A stretch of 64,000 bases of DNA, taken from positions 65,063-129,062 of the forward strand of contig CAISJD010000192.1 of the NCBI GenBank assembly GCA_903885605.1, written 5' to 3'. Made by a program: the position numbers and the translations under genes. Shown in pieces: positions 43,263-51,566 of the stretch; within the stretch, counting starts at the first letter, position 1, and every line of letters begins with the position of its first letter. The notes beneath the pieces are model-generated. The model ran no database searches, was not told where the DNA came from, and worked only from the letters and a program-made list of their open reading frames with translations. Origin of the DNA: an uncultured Chthonomonas sp. (GTDB lineage: Bacteria > Armatimonadota > Chthonomonadetes > Chthonomonadales > CAJBBX01).

Positions 43263-43263
43263 C

Positions 43264-44961
43264 GTGACCTGGAGGCGGCTCTTCCCGGCGGCCCTGTTGC
43301 TCCTCGCCTGCGCGCCCGCGCACGCCCAGCGCGTCTACTGCAACATCACGTCCATCGAATCGGTGCGGCGCGGCAACGCCGTGCAGGTGACGATCCGGGC
43401 CGACGGCCTCATGCGCGTCGTGGCCGATCCGGGCATCTTCTTCGACCTGGAGGCGGCGCAGAAAGGGCAGTGGGACAAGCTCCACCGGCTCATCGACACG
43501 GTGCCGATCTGGGTCACCAACGCCCGGTCGCAGGTGGGCAGCTTCGCCAACGTGGGCGTCTACCCGGTGAGCCATGTGGAGGCTTCGGTACCCGTGGGCG
43601 CCCAGGACGGCATCGGCCTGGAGCTTCGCGTCAGCCTGCTGACGCCGGGCGTCGTCTCGCTCTTCAAGTCCGGCAACGAGAACTGGGAGACCGGCGGCAA
43701 CGAGCTGCCGGTGCCCAAGATATCGCTCGAGGTGAGCCAGGACCAGCGCTCCATCGTGATCCTCGTGACCAGCGACCGCCGCACCCAGCCGCCCGCCGTG
43801 CGGCGCAAGGCCGCGCCCGGCGATCCGCACGAGCTGGAGGTGACGGGCGGGCCGGAGCGCATCTCGGTGCAGGCCCTGAACGGCGACCTGCGCGAGCTGC
43901 TGGCGCGCATCGGGGCCGCGGCGGGCACGACGATGCTGGTGGACCCCGGCGTCGACCGGCAGGTGAGCATGCGGCTGGACGACGCGCCCGTGGCCGACGC
44001 CCTGGACGCCATCGCGATGGCCTACGGCCTCGCCCTGGAGCGCCGGGACGGGACCGTGCGCGTGGCGGACGGCGGCTCCGCGGGCATGGCCGCCTACGAC
44101 GTGGAGGCGCTGGAGACCGTGCGCGTGCGGCACGGCTCGGCGGTCGCCATCCGCAACAGCCTGCCGGAGTTCCTGCTCCGCTACATCCACGCCAACCCGG
44201 GTGAGAACGCGCTCAGCGTCTTCGGGCCGCCGAACCTGGTGCGGAGGCTGCGTGAGGACATCGGCCGCCTGGACAGGCCCGTCGCCCAGATCGAGGTAAC
44301 CGCCACCACCGTGGAGTACAACCGGTCCGACGACCTGGAGGCGCTGCCCGAGCTACGGGGACTGGGGGCCTTCGGCGACCTGGCGGCATCGCCCGACGCC
44401 GCAGGCATCCGGTACACCAGCCTCGGCGCGCTCGAGGCGGACTTCAGCGCCCGGCTGCGAGCCCTGGGCAGCCAGGGGCGGGTGCGCATCAAGTCCGAGC
44501 CCAAGGCGGTCGTCCTCAGCGGGAAGTCCGCCTCGCTGTTCGCGGGGCAGCAGAAGTACATCAAGGCGATCACCTACAACACGTTTGTGAATGCCTACGA
44601 TACGGTCCTGATGCCGGTGGAGGTGGGCGCGCGCCTCACGGTATCGGCCACGGCAGGCGGCGGCGGCTCGATCCTGCTGGGCGTGATGCCGCAGGTGAGC
44701 AACATCGTTGAGCTTGACCCGGCAACCGGCGCTCCCACCGTCGCCACGCGCATCGCCGTGGCGCAGATGCGCATCCAGGGCGGCGAGACCCTCTTCATCG
44801 GCGGCCTCGACATCGCCCAGGACGAGCCCGCGCGCACTCGGATACCCCTGCTGGGCGATCTTCCGCTGATCGGCCGGCTGTTCACTCGCCACGGCGCTCG
44901 CCGAGCGGAGACCCGATTGGGTGTCTTCGTTACGGCCCGCGTGCTTCCGGACGCCACTTAG
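43264..44961 (+). CDS. Secretin-domain protein 2
   Basis: A 565-residue exported protein starting with GTG 43264, 1 nt after the previous stop. Signal peptide about 1-21, then an N-terminal beta-domain shared with the third paralogue (RVYCNITSIES...VQVTIRADGL versus AFCNIQSIDA...VQISIKADGV), which resembles AMIN-type domains of PilQ. An STN-like segment (MRLDDAPVADALDAIAMAYGL) and a secretin domain follow, ending with GGETLFIGGLDIAQ and IPLLGDLPLIGRLFTR. Spacing implies co-translation with its neighbours. The domain order (AMIN-like, N0, secretin) fits a PilQ-like role, but the pilus machinery is not encoded here. Confidence 0.88.
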   Translation: MTWRRLFPAALLLLACAPAHAQRVYCNITSIESVRRGNAVQVTIRADGLMRVVADPGIFFDLEAAQKGQWDKLHRLIDTVPIWVTNARSQVGSFANVGVYPVSHVEASVPVGAQDGIGLELRVSLLTPGVVSLFKSGNENWETGGNELPVPKISLEVSQDQRSIVILVTSDRRTQPPAVRRKAAPGDPHELEVTGGPERISVQALNGDLRELLARIGAAAGTTMLVDPGVDRQVSMRLDDAPVADALDAIAMAYGLALERRDGTVRVADGGSAGMAAYDVEALETVRVRHGSAVAIRNSLPEFLLRYIHANPGENALSVFGPPNLVRRLREDIGRLDRPVAQIEVTATTVEYNRSDDLEALPELRGLGAFGDLAASPDAAGIRYTSLGALEADFSARLRALGSQGRVRIKSEPKAVVLSGKSASLFAGQQKYIKAITYNTFVNAYDTVLMPVEVGARLTVSATAGGGGSILLGVMPQVSNIVELDPATGAPTVATRIAVAQMRIQGGETLFIGGLDIAQDEPARTRIPLLGDLPLIGRLFTRHGARRAETRLGVFVTARVLPDAT

Positions 44962-44970
44962 GAGAACCCC

Positions 44971-46638
44971 ATGCGAACCCATCCGGCGCTGCTGCTGATC
45001 GTCGCCATGACCGCCCTGGCCTCGGCTTGCCTTGCCCAGACCGCGGCGTTCTGCAACATCCAGAGCATCGACGCCCAGCAGCTGAGCAACGGGGTGCAGA
45101 TCAGCATCAAGGCCGACGGCGTGCTGGACTGGATGCCGGAGAACAACGACTGGGGCATGATCTACGGCGGCGGCGCGCGGCAGAAGGTGAGCATCGTCTT
45201 CACCAACGCCAAGTCGCAGGTCGGCAAGACCTTCATCGACGTCAGCAAGTACCCGGTCAGCTACCTCCAGCTCGCGGTGCCGCAGAGCGCCAAGGAGGGC
45301 GTCGGCGTCAACCTGGTGGTGGCCATGTACGAGCCGGCCTCCATCCGCTTCGCCAAGAGCACCGACCAGCAGAGCGTCATCATCACCGTGAACAGCGAGC
45401 GGAACACCGCCGCGCGGGCGACCTCGAACGGCTCGGCCGCGGCAGGGGCGGCGGCGGCGGGCGGCATGGATGTCAGCATGAAGGCGGGGCTACTGAGCAT
45501 CGACGCGACCAAGGCCAAGCTCCTGGCCCTGCTGGCCGCCGTATCGGTGACCGCCAAGGCCGACATGGTGATCGACGACTCGGTGAAGGATCGCGACGTC
45601 TCGGTGTCGCTGGACGGCATGGCGGTGGACGACGCCGTGGCCGGGCTCGCCGCCTCGTGCGGGCTGGCGGCCTCCAAGAGGGACGGCATCTGGACCATCT
45701 GCGACGGCACTCCCGTGGACCTGGCCACCTACCGCCTGTCGGGCACCGAGTCCTATCGCATGAAGTACATCAAGGCCCAGACCGCCTCCGGCCTGCTGCC
45801 GACGTTCCTGTATAGCTTCCTGCACGTCAACGAGGCGCAGAACGCCGTCGTGGTCACCGCGCCGGGGCAGATGCTGGACAAGATCCGCTCCGACTTCGGC
45901 AAGGTCGATGTGGCCCCGCCGCAGATCATGATCGAGGCGCTGGCCGTGGAGGTGGCGTCGACCTCCGACCTGACCGCCTCGCTGGCCACGGCGTTCCGGA
46001 ACGACCGCATGACGGCCGGGACCAACTCGGCCACGGGCGACATCACCTACAGCACCATCGGCACGCTCCCCACCGACTTCCAGGCGCTCCTCAAGGCGCT
46101 CGTCTCCGATGGCAAGGCGAAGGTACGGGCCAACCCGCGCATGGCGGCGGTGAACGGCCAGGCCGCCGACATCTTCATCGGCCAGACCAAGTTCATCAAG
46201 GTCGAGGTCACCTCCTACGGCGGCAAGCAGGAGCGCATCCAGGGCGTCGACGTGGGCGTGAAGCTGGAGGTGCGGCCCTGGACCGGCGGCAACGGCGAGA
46301 TCACCGTGACGCTGAAGCCCGAGGTGAGCAACATCAGCGAGCAGGAGCGCGAGACCGGCCTCCCGGTCCTCTCCACCCGCCGAGCCGAGACGACGGTCCG
46401 CGTGAAGGACGGCGAGACGATCATGATCGGCGGCCTCGTGCAGAAGCAGGAGTACCAGACCCGCACGAAGGTGCCGATCCTGGGCGACATCCCGGTCCTC
46501 GGCATCCCCTTCCGCAGCCGCAAGACCAGCACCGTAGACTCCGAGCTGGTCATCTTCGTAACCCCCCGCCTCCTGACCGACCGAGGCCGCCTCAAGGACG
46601 AAGCCGCCGAGGCCAAGGTAAGGCGGCTGCTGAAGTAA
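44971..46638 (+). CDS. Secretin-domain protein 3
   Basis: A 555-residue exported protein: signal about 1-23, AMIN-like N-domain, a short Ala/Gly-rich linker, STN-like domain (KLLALLAAVSVTAKADMVIDDSVKDRDVSVSL) and secretin domain (NPRMAAVNGQAADIFIG, VRVKDGETIMIGGLVQKQE, VPILGDIPVLGIPFRS). The preceding stop TAG is part of the ribosome binding site (TAGGAG-AACCCC-ATG), strong evidence of coupling. It resembles protein 2 more than protein 1 in its N-terminus but is closer to protein 1 in the secretin core, as expected of an old tandem duplication. Confidence 0.88.
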   Translation: MRTHPALLLIVAMTALASACLAQTAAFCNIQSIDAQQLSNGVQISIKADGVLDWMPENNDWGMIYGGGARQKVSIVFTNAKSQVGKTFIDVSKYPVSYLQLAVPQSAKEGVGVNLVVAMYEPASIRFAKSTDQQSVIITVNSERNTAARATSNGSAAAGAAAAGGMDVSMKAGLLSIDATKAKLLALLAAVSVTAKADMVIDDSVKDRDVSVSLDGMAVDDAVAGLAASCGLAASKRDGIWTICDGTPVDLATYRLSGTESYRMKYIKAQTASGLLPTFLYSFLHVNEAQNAVVVTAPGQMLDKIRSDFGKVDVAPPQIMIEALAVEVASTSDLTASLATAFRNDRMTAGTNSATGDITYSTIGTLPTDFQALLKALVSDGKAKVRANPRMAAVNGQAADIFIGQTKFIKVEVTSYGGKQERIQGVDVGVKLEVRPWTGGNGEITVTLKPEVSNISEQERETGLPVLSTRRAETTVRVKDGETIMIGGLVQKQEYQTRTKVPILGDIPVLGIPFRSRKTSTVDSELVIFVTPRLLTDRGRLKDEAAEAKVRRLLK

Positions 46639-46686
46639 CAGGAAGGGCGGGGAGAGGGGGGCGATCAGAGCCCGACGCGCTAGGGG

Positions 46687-46692
46687 TACAAT
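46687..46692 (+). promoter_or_regulatory. -10 box (TACAAT) implying a leaderless start
   Basis: TACAAT ends 6 nt before ATG 46699, so transcription would begin at or next to the A of the start codon. There is no ribosome binding site between them. No clear -35 is visible 16-18 nt upstream. Confidence 0.45.
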
Positions 46693-46698
46693 CCGGGC

Positions 46699-46941
46699 AT
46701 GAAAGACCAAGTCGTGGAGGCAATCAGGGACGTCTTTGAGCCGAGTATGATCGATGAGAGTGCGCTCACCGAAGTGGATGGCCATGTTTACGGCACCGTG
46801 CAGGTGATCGGATCGCCAGTGTTCGATGCGCTCGATGATGTGCGCCGCCAGCATCGCCTCTGGGACAAGCTCATCGCAGTGCTGGGTGGCGATGCTCTGA
46901 ACGTCGGCCCCGTCGTTCTTCAGCCTGGCCGGCGTGGCTAG
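46699..46941 (+). CDS. Small 80-aa protein, partner of DUF2971 gene
   Basis: A short alpha/beta cytoplasmic protein with no signal peptide. It shares an alignable pattern with the 85-aa product at 29009 (an N-terminal helix, a V-x-G-x-V strand, F then RQ-x2-L-x3-L-x3-LG-x2-A-x2-V and a terminal proline strand). It has no ribosome binding site and a -10 box 6 nt upstream, so it may be translated from a leaderless mRNA. The following DUF2971 gene starts 8 nt before its stop. Base use is less GC-rich than the secretin genes. Family unknown to me. Confidence 0.6.
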   Translation: MKDQVVEAIRDVFEPSMIDESALTEVDGHVYGTVQVIGSPVFDALDDVRRQHRLWDKLIAVLGGDALNVGPVVLQPGRRG

Positions 46942-47908
46942 AACGGTCGGCGCCATCGGCGCCCCGCGCAAAGCAATGCGGGAGCGTATCGATGTGCTTC
47001 GCCAGGCCCTGCCGCAGCTCATCCGTACGGCTGTTCTACGGGCCGCCCCGGACCTCCCGTGGCGCCTTGACGGATGTGTGTACCAGTACACGCGTTTCGA
47101 GGCGTTGCTGGCCATGGTGGGCGGCCCTATCGTCCGGCCCTCTGCGGCTAAGCAACCCATGTCCGAGCTGTGGGCAACATCATCGGTTCACCTTAACGAT
47201 TCGCAGGAGTTCACGCGCGGTCGCGAGGTGATTGCCAAGGCTCTGCCCATTCTGCCAAAGGACGAGGTCACCAGGAGGATGACCAGAGCGGTGCATGATG
47301 CAGACGCTCTGGAGGTCTACTGCACGTGCTTCTCTGGCGTGGATGATGATCTCAGCCAGTGGCGCGGTTACGGCGCCGACGGTACCGGAGTCTGCATCGA
47401 GTTTGACTTGCGCAAGCTCATAGAGGGGCTTGATGGCGTAGGATGCTGGCTCATCTACGGGAAGCCTAACGATAAGTCCGAGTTAACGCAGGTTGCTGTC
47501 GCCGAGAAGCTAGTCACGTATATCCATCGCAGCATCGCTACCGCACTGCCACCCGGGCGCGTACCGGAAGCGGTCTACAGTGAGGTCCGGGAGCAACTGG
47601 CCGAGATATGGTCGGCGCTGTTCTTGGTGTTTAAACACCAGGACTTCTGCGCGGAGAACGAGTTCCGGATCGTCTACTCTAGTGCTGTTGGTCGAACCAT
47701 TGAACCGGCGTTCCGCCCGGATTCCGTGGTTCCGTTCGTGCCACTTCAGATGACATCCGGTAAAGCGCTGCCGGTAACGGCCATACGCCTCGGGCCCGCT
47801 GTCAGTACTGACATCAACGTTCGAAGCCTTGAACTCCTACTGAGCAGGCTGAAACTCGGCGATCGTATCAGGGTAACCAAGAGCGACATACCTTACGTCC
47901 CCCGGTAG
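46934..47908 (+). CDS. DUF2971-family protein
   Basis: A 324-residue cytoplasmic protein. Recognisable DUF2971 features: an early Y-x-Y-T (VYQYTRFEALLAM), then LWATSSVHLNDSQEF, VYCTCFSGVDDDLSQWRGYGADGTGVCIEFD, and FKHQDFCAENEFRIVY. The biochemical function of the family is not established. The start is GTG 46934, overlapping the upstream small gene by 8 nt; ATG 46976 is an alternative that would remove the overlap. Codon choice (more A/T at third positions) differs from neighbours, consistent with transfer. Confidence 0.75.
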   Translation: MARTVGAIGAPRKAMRERIDVLRQALPQLIRTAVLRAAPDLPWRLDGCVYQYTRFEALLAMVGGPIVRPSAAKQPMSELWATSSVHLNDSQEFTRGREVIAKALPILPKDEVTRRMTRAVHDADALEVYCTCFSGVDDDLSQWRGYGADGTGVCIEFDLRKLIEGLDGVGCWLIYGKPNDKSELTQVAVAEKLVTYIHRSIATALPPGRVPEAVYSEVREQLAEIWSALFLVFKHQDFCAENEFRIVYSSAVGRTIEPAFRPDSVVPFVPLQMTSGKALPVTAIRLGPAVSTDINVRSLELLLSRLKLGDRIRVTKSDIPYVPR

Positions 47909-47995
47909 GTACCTTGCACGCGCCGCCGGACCGCCCGACCGGCGATGCCATGGAAGTCGGTCAGGCGCTGCGGCGTGCTCCAGGGAGGCCACCTC

Positions 47996-49210
47996 ATGCG
48001 ATGGACGGATCGGCACTCCAGCCTCGCTCGCCTTGCGGCGTCGCTCGCGGTCGCCGGGGTGATGGTGGTCGGGCTTGTCTCCGGCTACCGCAGGCATTCG
48101 CGTTCGGCACCGCGGTTGGAGGCGGCGCCGCTGGTGGCCGCGGCCCAAGCCGGCGATGTGGAAAGGGTCCGGTTGCTCCTTCGCACCGGCGCCGACCCGA
48201 ACCGGCTCAGTGATCGGGGCTGGAGTCCCCTTGTCGGCGCCGCCTGGAAGGGCAGCGTGCCCATCGCCCGGATGCTCGTGGCGCGAGGCGCGAAACTGGA
48301 CCTGCCGGACTTCGAGGGAAGTACGCCGCTCTGGATGGCGACCTTCATGGGGCAGGAGACCATGGTGCGGTACCTGGTGGGCGCAGGGGCCGACGTCAAC
48401 GCCCAGAACAGGCGGCACCGCCGACCGCCGCTGATGGATGCCGTCTGGCTCGGCGAACGCGACATTGCGGTCTACTTGCTCAAGCACGGCGCCCATGCCG
48501 ACACCTCTGACGACTGGGGCCGGACGCCGCTGACCATGGCGCTGGGAGGCGGCGACACGGCCATGGTGCAGCTGCTGCTCGCGCACGGCGCAAGGGTGGT
48601 CCCCGGCGACCGGGCCAGTTCGGCCGAGGTGCTCCGTGCCGCGCTGGCGGGCGACGTCGAGGCGCTGCGGAAGCGGCTTGACGCCGGCGATAGCCCCGAT
48701 TCGTGCGACAAGCAGGGCGTTCGCGCACTGATGGCGGCGTGCCGCTTGCACAGGGTAGACGCCGCGGACCTCCTCCTGGCGCGCGGCGCCCGCGTGGACC
48801 TGATGGACATCGGCAACAACACCGTGGTCAGCCACGCGGTCCTGGGCGGCTGCCTCGAGCAGATGGCTCGCATGATCCGCCTGGGCGCGGACCCGAATGC
48901 CGCCAACGTTGAGGGCGCGACCCCGCTGAAGCTTGCGGCCGATGCGGGCCTGACCGATGCGGCGGCAGCGCTGCTCGGGTGCGGGGCCGATCCAAACAGC
49001 CGGAACGGGTACGGGCAGACGCCGCTGGCCCTGGCGGCAATGAACGGCCACGCGCCGGTGGTGCGCGCCCTGATCGCGGCAGGCGCTGATGTGAACGCGC
49101 TGCCGGCAGGCTGGAAGGAGAGCGACCGCCGCTCCGCCCTGCGCTGCGCCCGCGATGGCGGACACGCAGCAATCGTCAAGATGCTCCAGGCGGCCGGCGC
49201 GCGGGAGTAG
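47996..49210 (+). CDS. Membrane-anchored ankyrin-repeat protein
   Basis: A 404-residue protein. ATG 47996 (GGGAGG 7 nt upstream) gives a single N-terminal membrane segment (LARLAASLAVAGVMVVGLVSG), followed by about ten ankyrin repeats (about 42-400), e.g. PLVAAAQAGDVERVRLLLRTGADPN, TPLTMALGGGDTAMVQLLLAHGA and TPLALAAMNGHAPVVRALIAAGADVNA. Such solenoids bind proteins; here the domain would face the periplasm or outside. No enzyme domain is present. It stands alone after the DUF2971 gene, 87 bp downstream, and is back in the high-GC composition of the rest of the window. Confidence 0.88.
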   Translation: MRWTDRHSSLARLAASLAVAGVMVVGLVSGYRRHSRSAPRLEAAPLVAAAQAGDVERVRLLLRTGADPNRLSDRGWSPLVGAAWKGSVPIARMLVARGAKLDLPDFEGSTPLWMATFMGQETMVRYLVGAGADVNAQNRRHRRPPLMDAVWLGERDIAVYLLKHGAHADTSDDWGRTPLTMALGGGDTAMVQLLLAHGARVVPGDRASSAEVLRAALAGDVEALRKRLDAGDSPDSCDKQGVRALMAACRLHRVDAADLLLARGARVDLMDIGNNTVVSHAVLGGCLEQMARMIRLGADPNAANVEGATPLKLAADAGLTDAAAALLGCGADPNSRNGYGQTPLALAAMNGHAPVVRALIAAGADVNALPAGWKESDRRSALRCARDGGHAAIVKMLQAAGARE

Positions 49211-49316
49211 GAGGGGCGAGGCCCCGGCGTCATGCTGAGTGTTCGATGGAAGCCGAAGGGACTCACTTAGCCATGGCAGAGAAGCGAGCCCCCGAACCCT
49301 TGATGTCGCGGGGCGG

Positions 49317-49353
49317 GTCCGTGCTCGTCCGTGGAGGTCCGTGTGGGTCCGTG
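49317..49353 (+). repeat. 10-bp periodic GTCCGTG repeat, copy 2
   Basis: Four perfect heptamers GTCCGTG at 49317, 49327, 49337 and 49347, each separated by 3 nt, so every copy lies on the same face of the helix. They sit in the 265-bp spacer between two convergent genes; the rest of that spacer shows nothing else. The related array at 7882-7910 shares the GTCCGTG-GAG-GTCCGTG segment. Confidence 0.8.
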
Positions 49354-49475
49354 TGGCCTTCTGACGGCGCCCACGCCTCCGGGGGGTGTTTCGCTGCGAC
49401 CAGCCTGCCGTGGTCTCGGTGTGCGTGCCCGCCTTGCGGCGGGGCGCTTCACCGTCGGCAAGCGGGCCGCGTGCC

Positions 49476-51542
49476 CTACCTCGCGGTGAAGTCCACCACC
49501 ACGCCCTCTACCATTAGCTTCCGTCCCTGGCGCTGGAGCTTGCCGCCCGCCGGCGTGAGGACCAGTACCGCGGCTCGGTCGGCCGGCAGGCTCAGCCTGG
49601 CCCGGCCCTTGCAGCGGCGCGCCACGAAGCGCTTGGCGACGGTGTCGTAGAGGTCCACGGGCTTCGGACCCACGGGCACGCTGACCGTGCGCGGGGCGGC
49701 GTGGGGGTTGTAGAGCAGGTAGGTGGGGTAGGAGCGGCCGGCGAAGACGTCCATCATCCGGAGGTCGAGCCGCAGGATACCGCTCACGTCCGTCGTGTCG
49801 ACCAGGCCCGCCATGAAGGCCGCCGAGGCGCCGCTGTAGAGGCTCAGGTCCTTCACGGGCCAGTTGTAGTCCGGTGCGTCGCTGCCCGCCGTGAGCCACT
49901 TGCCCTTGCGGCCCCAGTTGATGCGCTCATAGGGGATGCAGCGCTTGGGATCGCCCTTCCAGTCCCAGCAGGACTGGCTGTCCGGCGGGACCTCGGCCGG
50001 GTAGAAGAGGCGGAGCGAGTTGGCCAGGTTGAGCACCCACTTGCCCATGGCGCGGGCGTAGGCGGGATCGTACCGGGCGACGCCGGCGAGGATCGACCAC
50101 TGCGCCGACTCGACCATGTAGGCCTTCGCGGCCGGGTCGTGCCAGAGGCCGCAGATGTCGAGGTCGCCCCAGCGGTCCACTCCCACGCCGTTATGGTCGA
50201 TCCCCTCGTGGCTGAAGGCGAAGGCGCGCTGCACGTAGCGGTCGGCAGGCAGGCGGAGGCCCAGTTCGGCGTTCATGCGGACGGCGGCCGCCGCGCCCCA
50301 GGCCACCCCGGTTTCGATGATCGGCACCTCGCCGTACCGATCCCAGAAGCGGAAGCACTCCAGTGCGCGGTCGAGGTAGGCCTTGTCGCCGGTGCGCTTG
50401 TAGGCCGCGTAGAAGAGCCACGCGGCGTGGCCGGCGTTGTCGGGCTCCTTGCTGCCCGTGGCGGCGGGACGGCGCGCGTCGTAGTCGTAGCCGCTGAAGT
50501 CGTAATCGGGCACGCCGTCGGAGCCCTTCAGGCCGTCGTGGATCCGAGCCAGCGTCTCGATGCTCCTGCGCCAGAGGCGCTCGGCCTCCGGCCTGCCGGG
50601 GTAGAGGTCCAGGAGCACGGCGTAGGCGGTGGAGGGCTGCAGGTCGTACCAGTAGTTGAGGGGCGTCGGGCCGTTGCGGTAGTCGGTGAACAGGCTCAGC
50701 CCCTTGTCGGTGCAGAACCAGGCGTCGCAGAGCCGGACCCAGTCCTGGCCGCCCTGCCGGCGCTTGTCGACGCCGCTGTAGGCCGCACCTATGACCGTCC
50801 ACATGGAGTTGATGCTCTCGCCGGCGCCGGTCTTGGCGCGGTCGTCGCCGATGTAGGTCGTCTGCGCGAAGAAGGGCCCGCGCTCGTCGGCGCCCACGCG
50901 GCAGAGCGGCAGGTTGGGGCCCGTGGCGCGCGTGTCGAAGGTAAGGGCGTCGAAGTCGCGGCAGACGCGCTTCCAGTCCAGCATCTTGTAGGGGCGGGGG
51001 AGGTTCGGCATCAGGTCCACGGCGAGGAGGCTCTTCTGGCCAGCGATGCGCGTCGCGGCCGGCCGGGGCATCGGCAGGAAGTCCAGCGCCGAGACCTCGC
51101 CCCAGGCGCCCTTGGGGCCTTCGATGGTGACGACGACCTTCAGCGGCCTGCCGCCTGCCGGGCGCACGGCGCGGGGGTCCAGCGGGCGCTCGTAGGTCCC
51201 CTGCCTGTCGGAGCTCCAGGCCGGCGAGTACATCCGCTGCTTGCCGTCGCCGTGGAGGTCGCCGGCGACCTGCATGATGAGCCGTCCGCCGCCGCCCAGC
51301 CGCACGTTCAGGCGCACCTTGCCCGCGTCGCGCGGCAGGATGACCGGCTCAACCACGCCGCCGCACCAGCCCTGCTCGACCACCAAGCGGAGGCCGGCAT
51401 CGGTCACCGAGAGCGTGCCCGAACCCGCGCGTGACCAGGCGGCAGGCGTGCGGATCAGTCCGGGTTCCCACCGCGGCGGGCCCGACGGCGTCTGCGCGAA
51501 GGCCCAGCAGAGCAGGGCGGGCATGGCAAGGGCAGTCAGCAT
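49476..51542 (-). CDS. Secreted six-hairpin (alpha/alpha) glycosidase-like protein
   Basis: A 688-residue exported protein: signal about 1-17; a galactose-binding-like beta domain (about 20-150); and an (alpha/alpha)6 toroid (about 200-600) with repeated aromatic helices such as TDYRNGPTPLNYWYDLQPSTAY, EPDNAGHAAWLFYAAYKRTGDKAYLDRALECFRFWDRYGEV and DLDICGLWHDPAAKAYMVESAQW. A C-terminal beta domain of about 90 residues completes it. The fold is that of many hydrolases and lyases of polysaccharides; I cannot name the family. It starts 22 nt after the end of the following-listed gene on the same strand and is probably co-transcribed with it. Confidence 0.72.
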   Translation of the reverse strand: MLTALAMPALLCWAFAQTPSGPPRWEPGLIRTPAAWSRAGSGTLSVTDAGLRLVVEQGWCGGVVEPVILPRDAGKVRLNVRLGGGGRLIMQVAGDLHGDGKQRMYSPAWSSDRQGTYERPLDPRAVRPAGGRPLKVVVTIEGPKGAWGEVSALDFLPMPRPAATRIAGQKSLLAVDLMPNLPRPYKMLDWKRVCRDFDALTFDTRATGPNLPLCRVGADERGPFFAQTTYIGDDRAKTGAGESINSMWTVIGAAYSGVDKRRQGGQDWVRLCDAWFCTDKGLSLFTDYRNGPTPLNYWYDLQPSTAYAVLLDLYPGRPEAERLWRRSIETLARIHDGLKGSDGVPDYDFSGYDYDARRPAATGSKEPDNAGHAAWLFYAAYKRTGDKAYLDRALECFRFWDRYGEVPIIETGVAWGAAAAVRMNAELGLRLPADRYVQRAFAFSHEGIDHNGVGVDRWGDLDICGLWHDPAAKAYMVESAQWSILAGVARYDPAYARAMGKWVLNLANSLRLFYPAEVPPDSQSCWDWKGDPKRCIPYERINWGRKGKWLTAGSDAPDYNWPVKDLSLYSGASAAFMAGLVDTTDVSGILRLDLRMMDVFAGRSYPTYLLYNPHAAPRTVSVPVGPKPVDLYDTVAKRFVARRCKGRARLSLPADRAAVLVLTPAGGKLQRQGRKLMVEGVVVDFTAR

Positions 51543-51566
51543 TGGACCTCCTGGGGTCGTGGCGGG

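Noticed and set aside
45490-47160. 556-aa minus-strand ORF across secretin 3 and the 80-aa gene
   Set aside because: Antisense shadow; His/Gly/Arg-rich and no motif.
49701-51434. 577-aa plus-strand ORF
   Set aside because: Antisense shadow of the six-hairpin protein gene.
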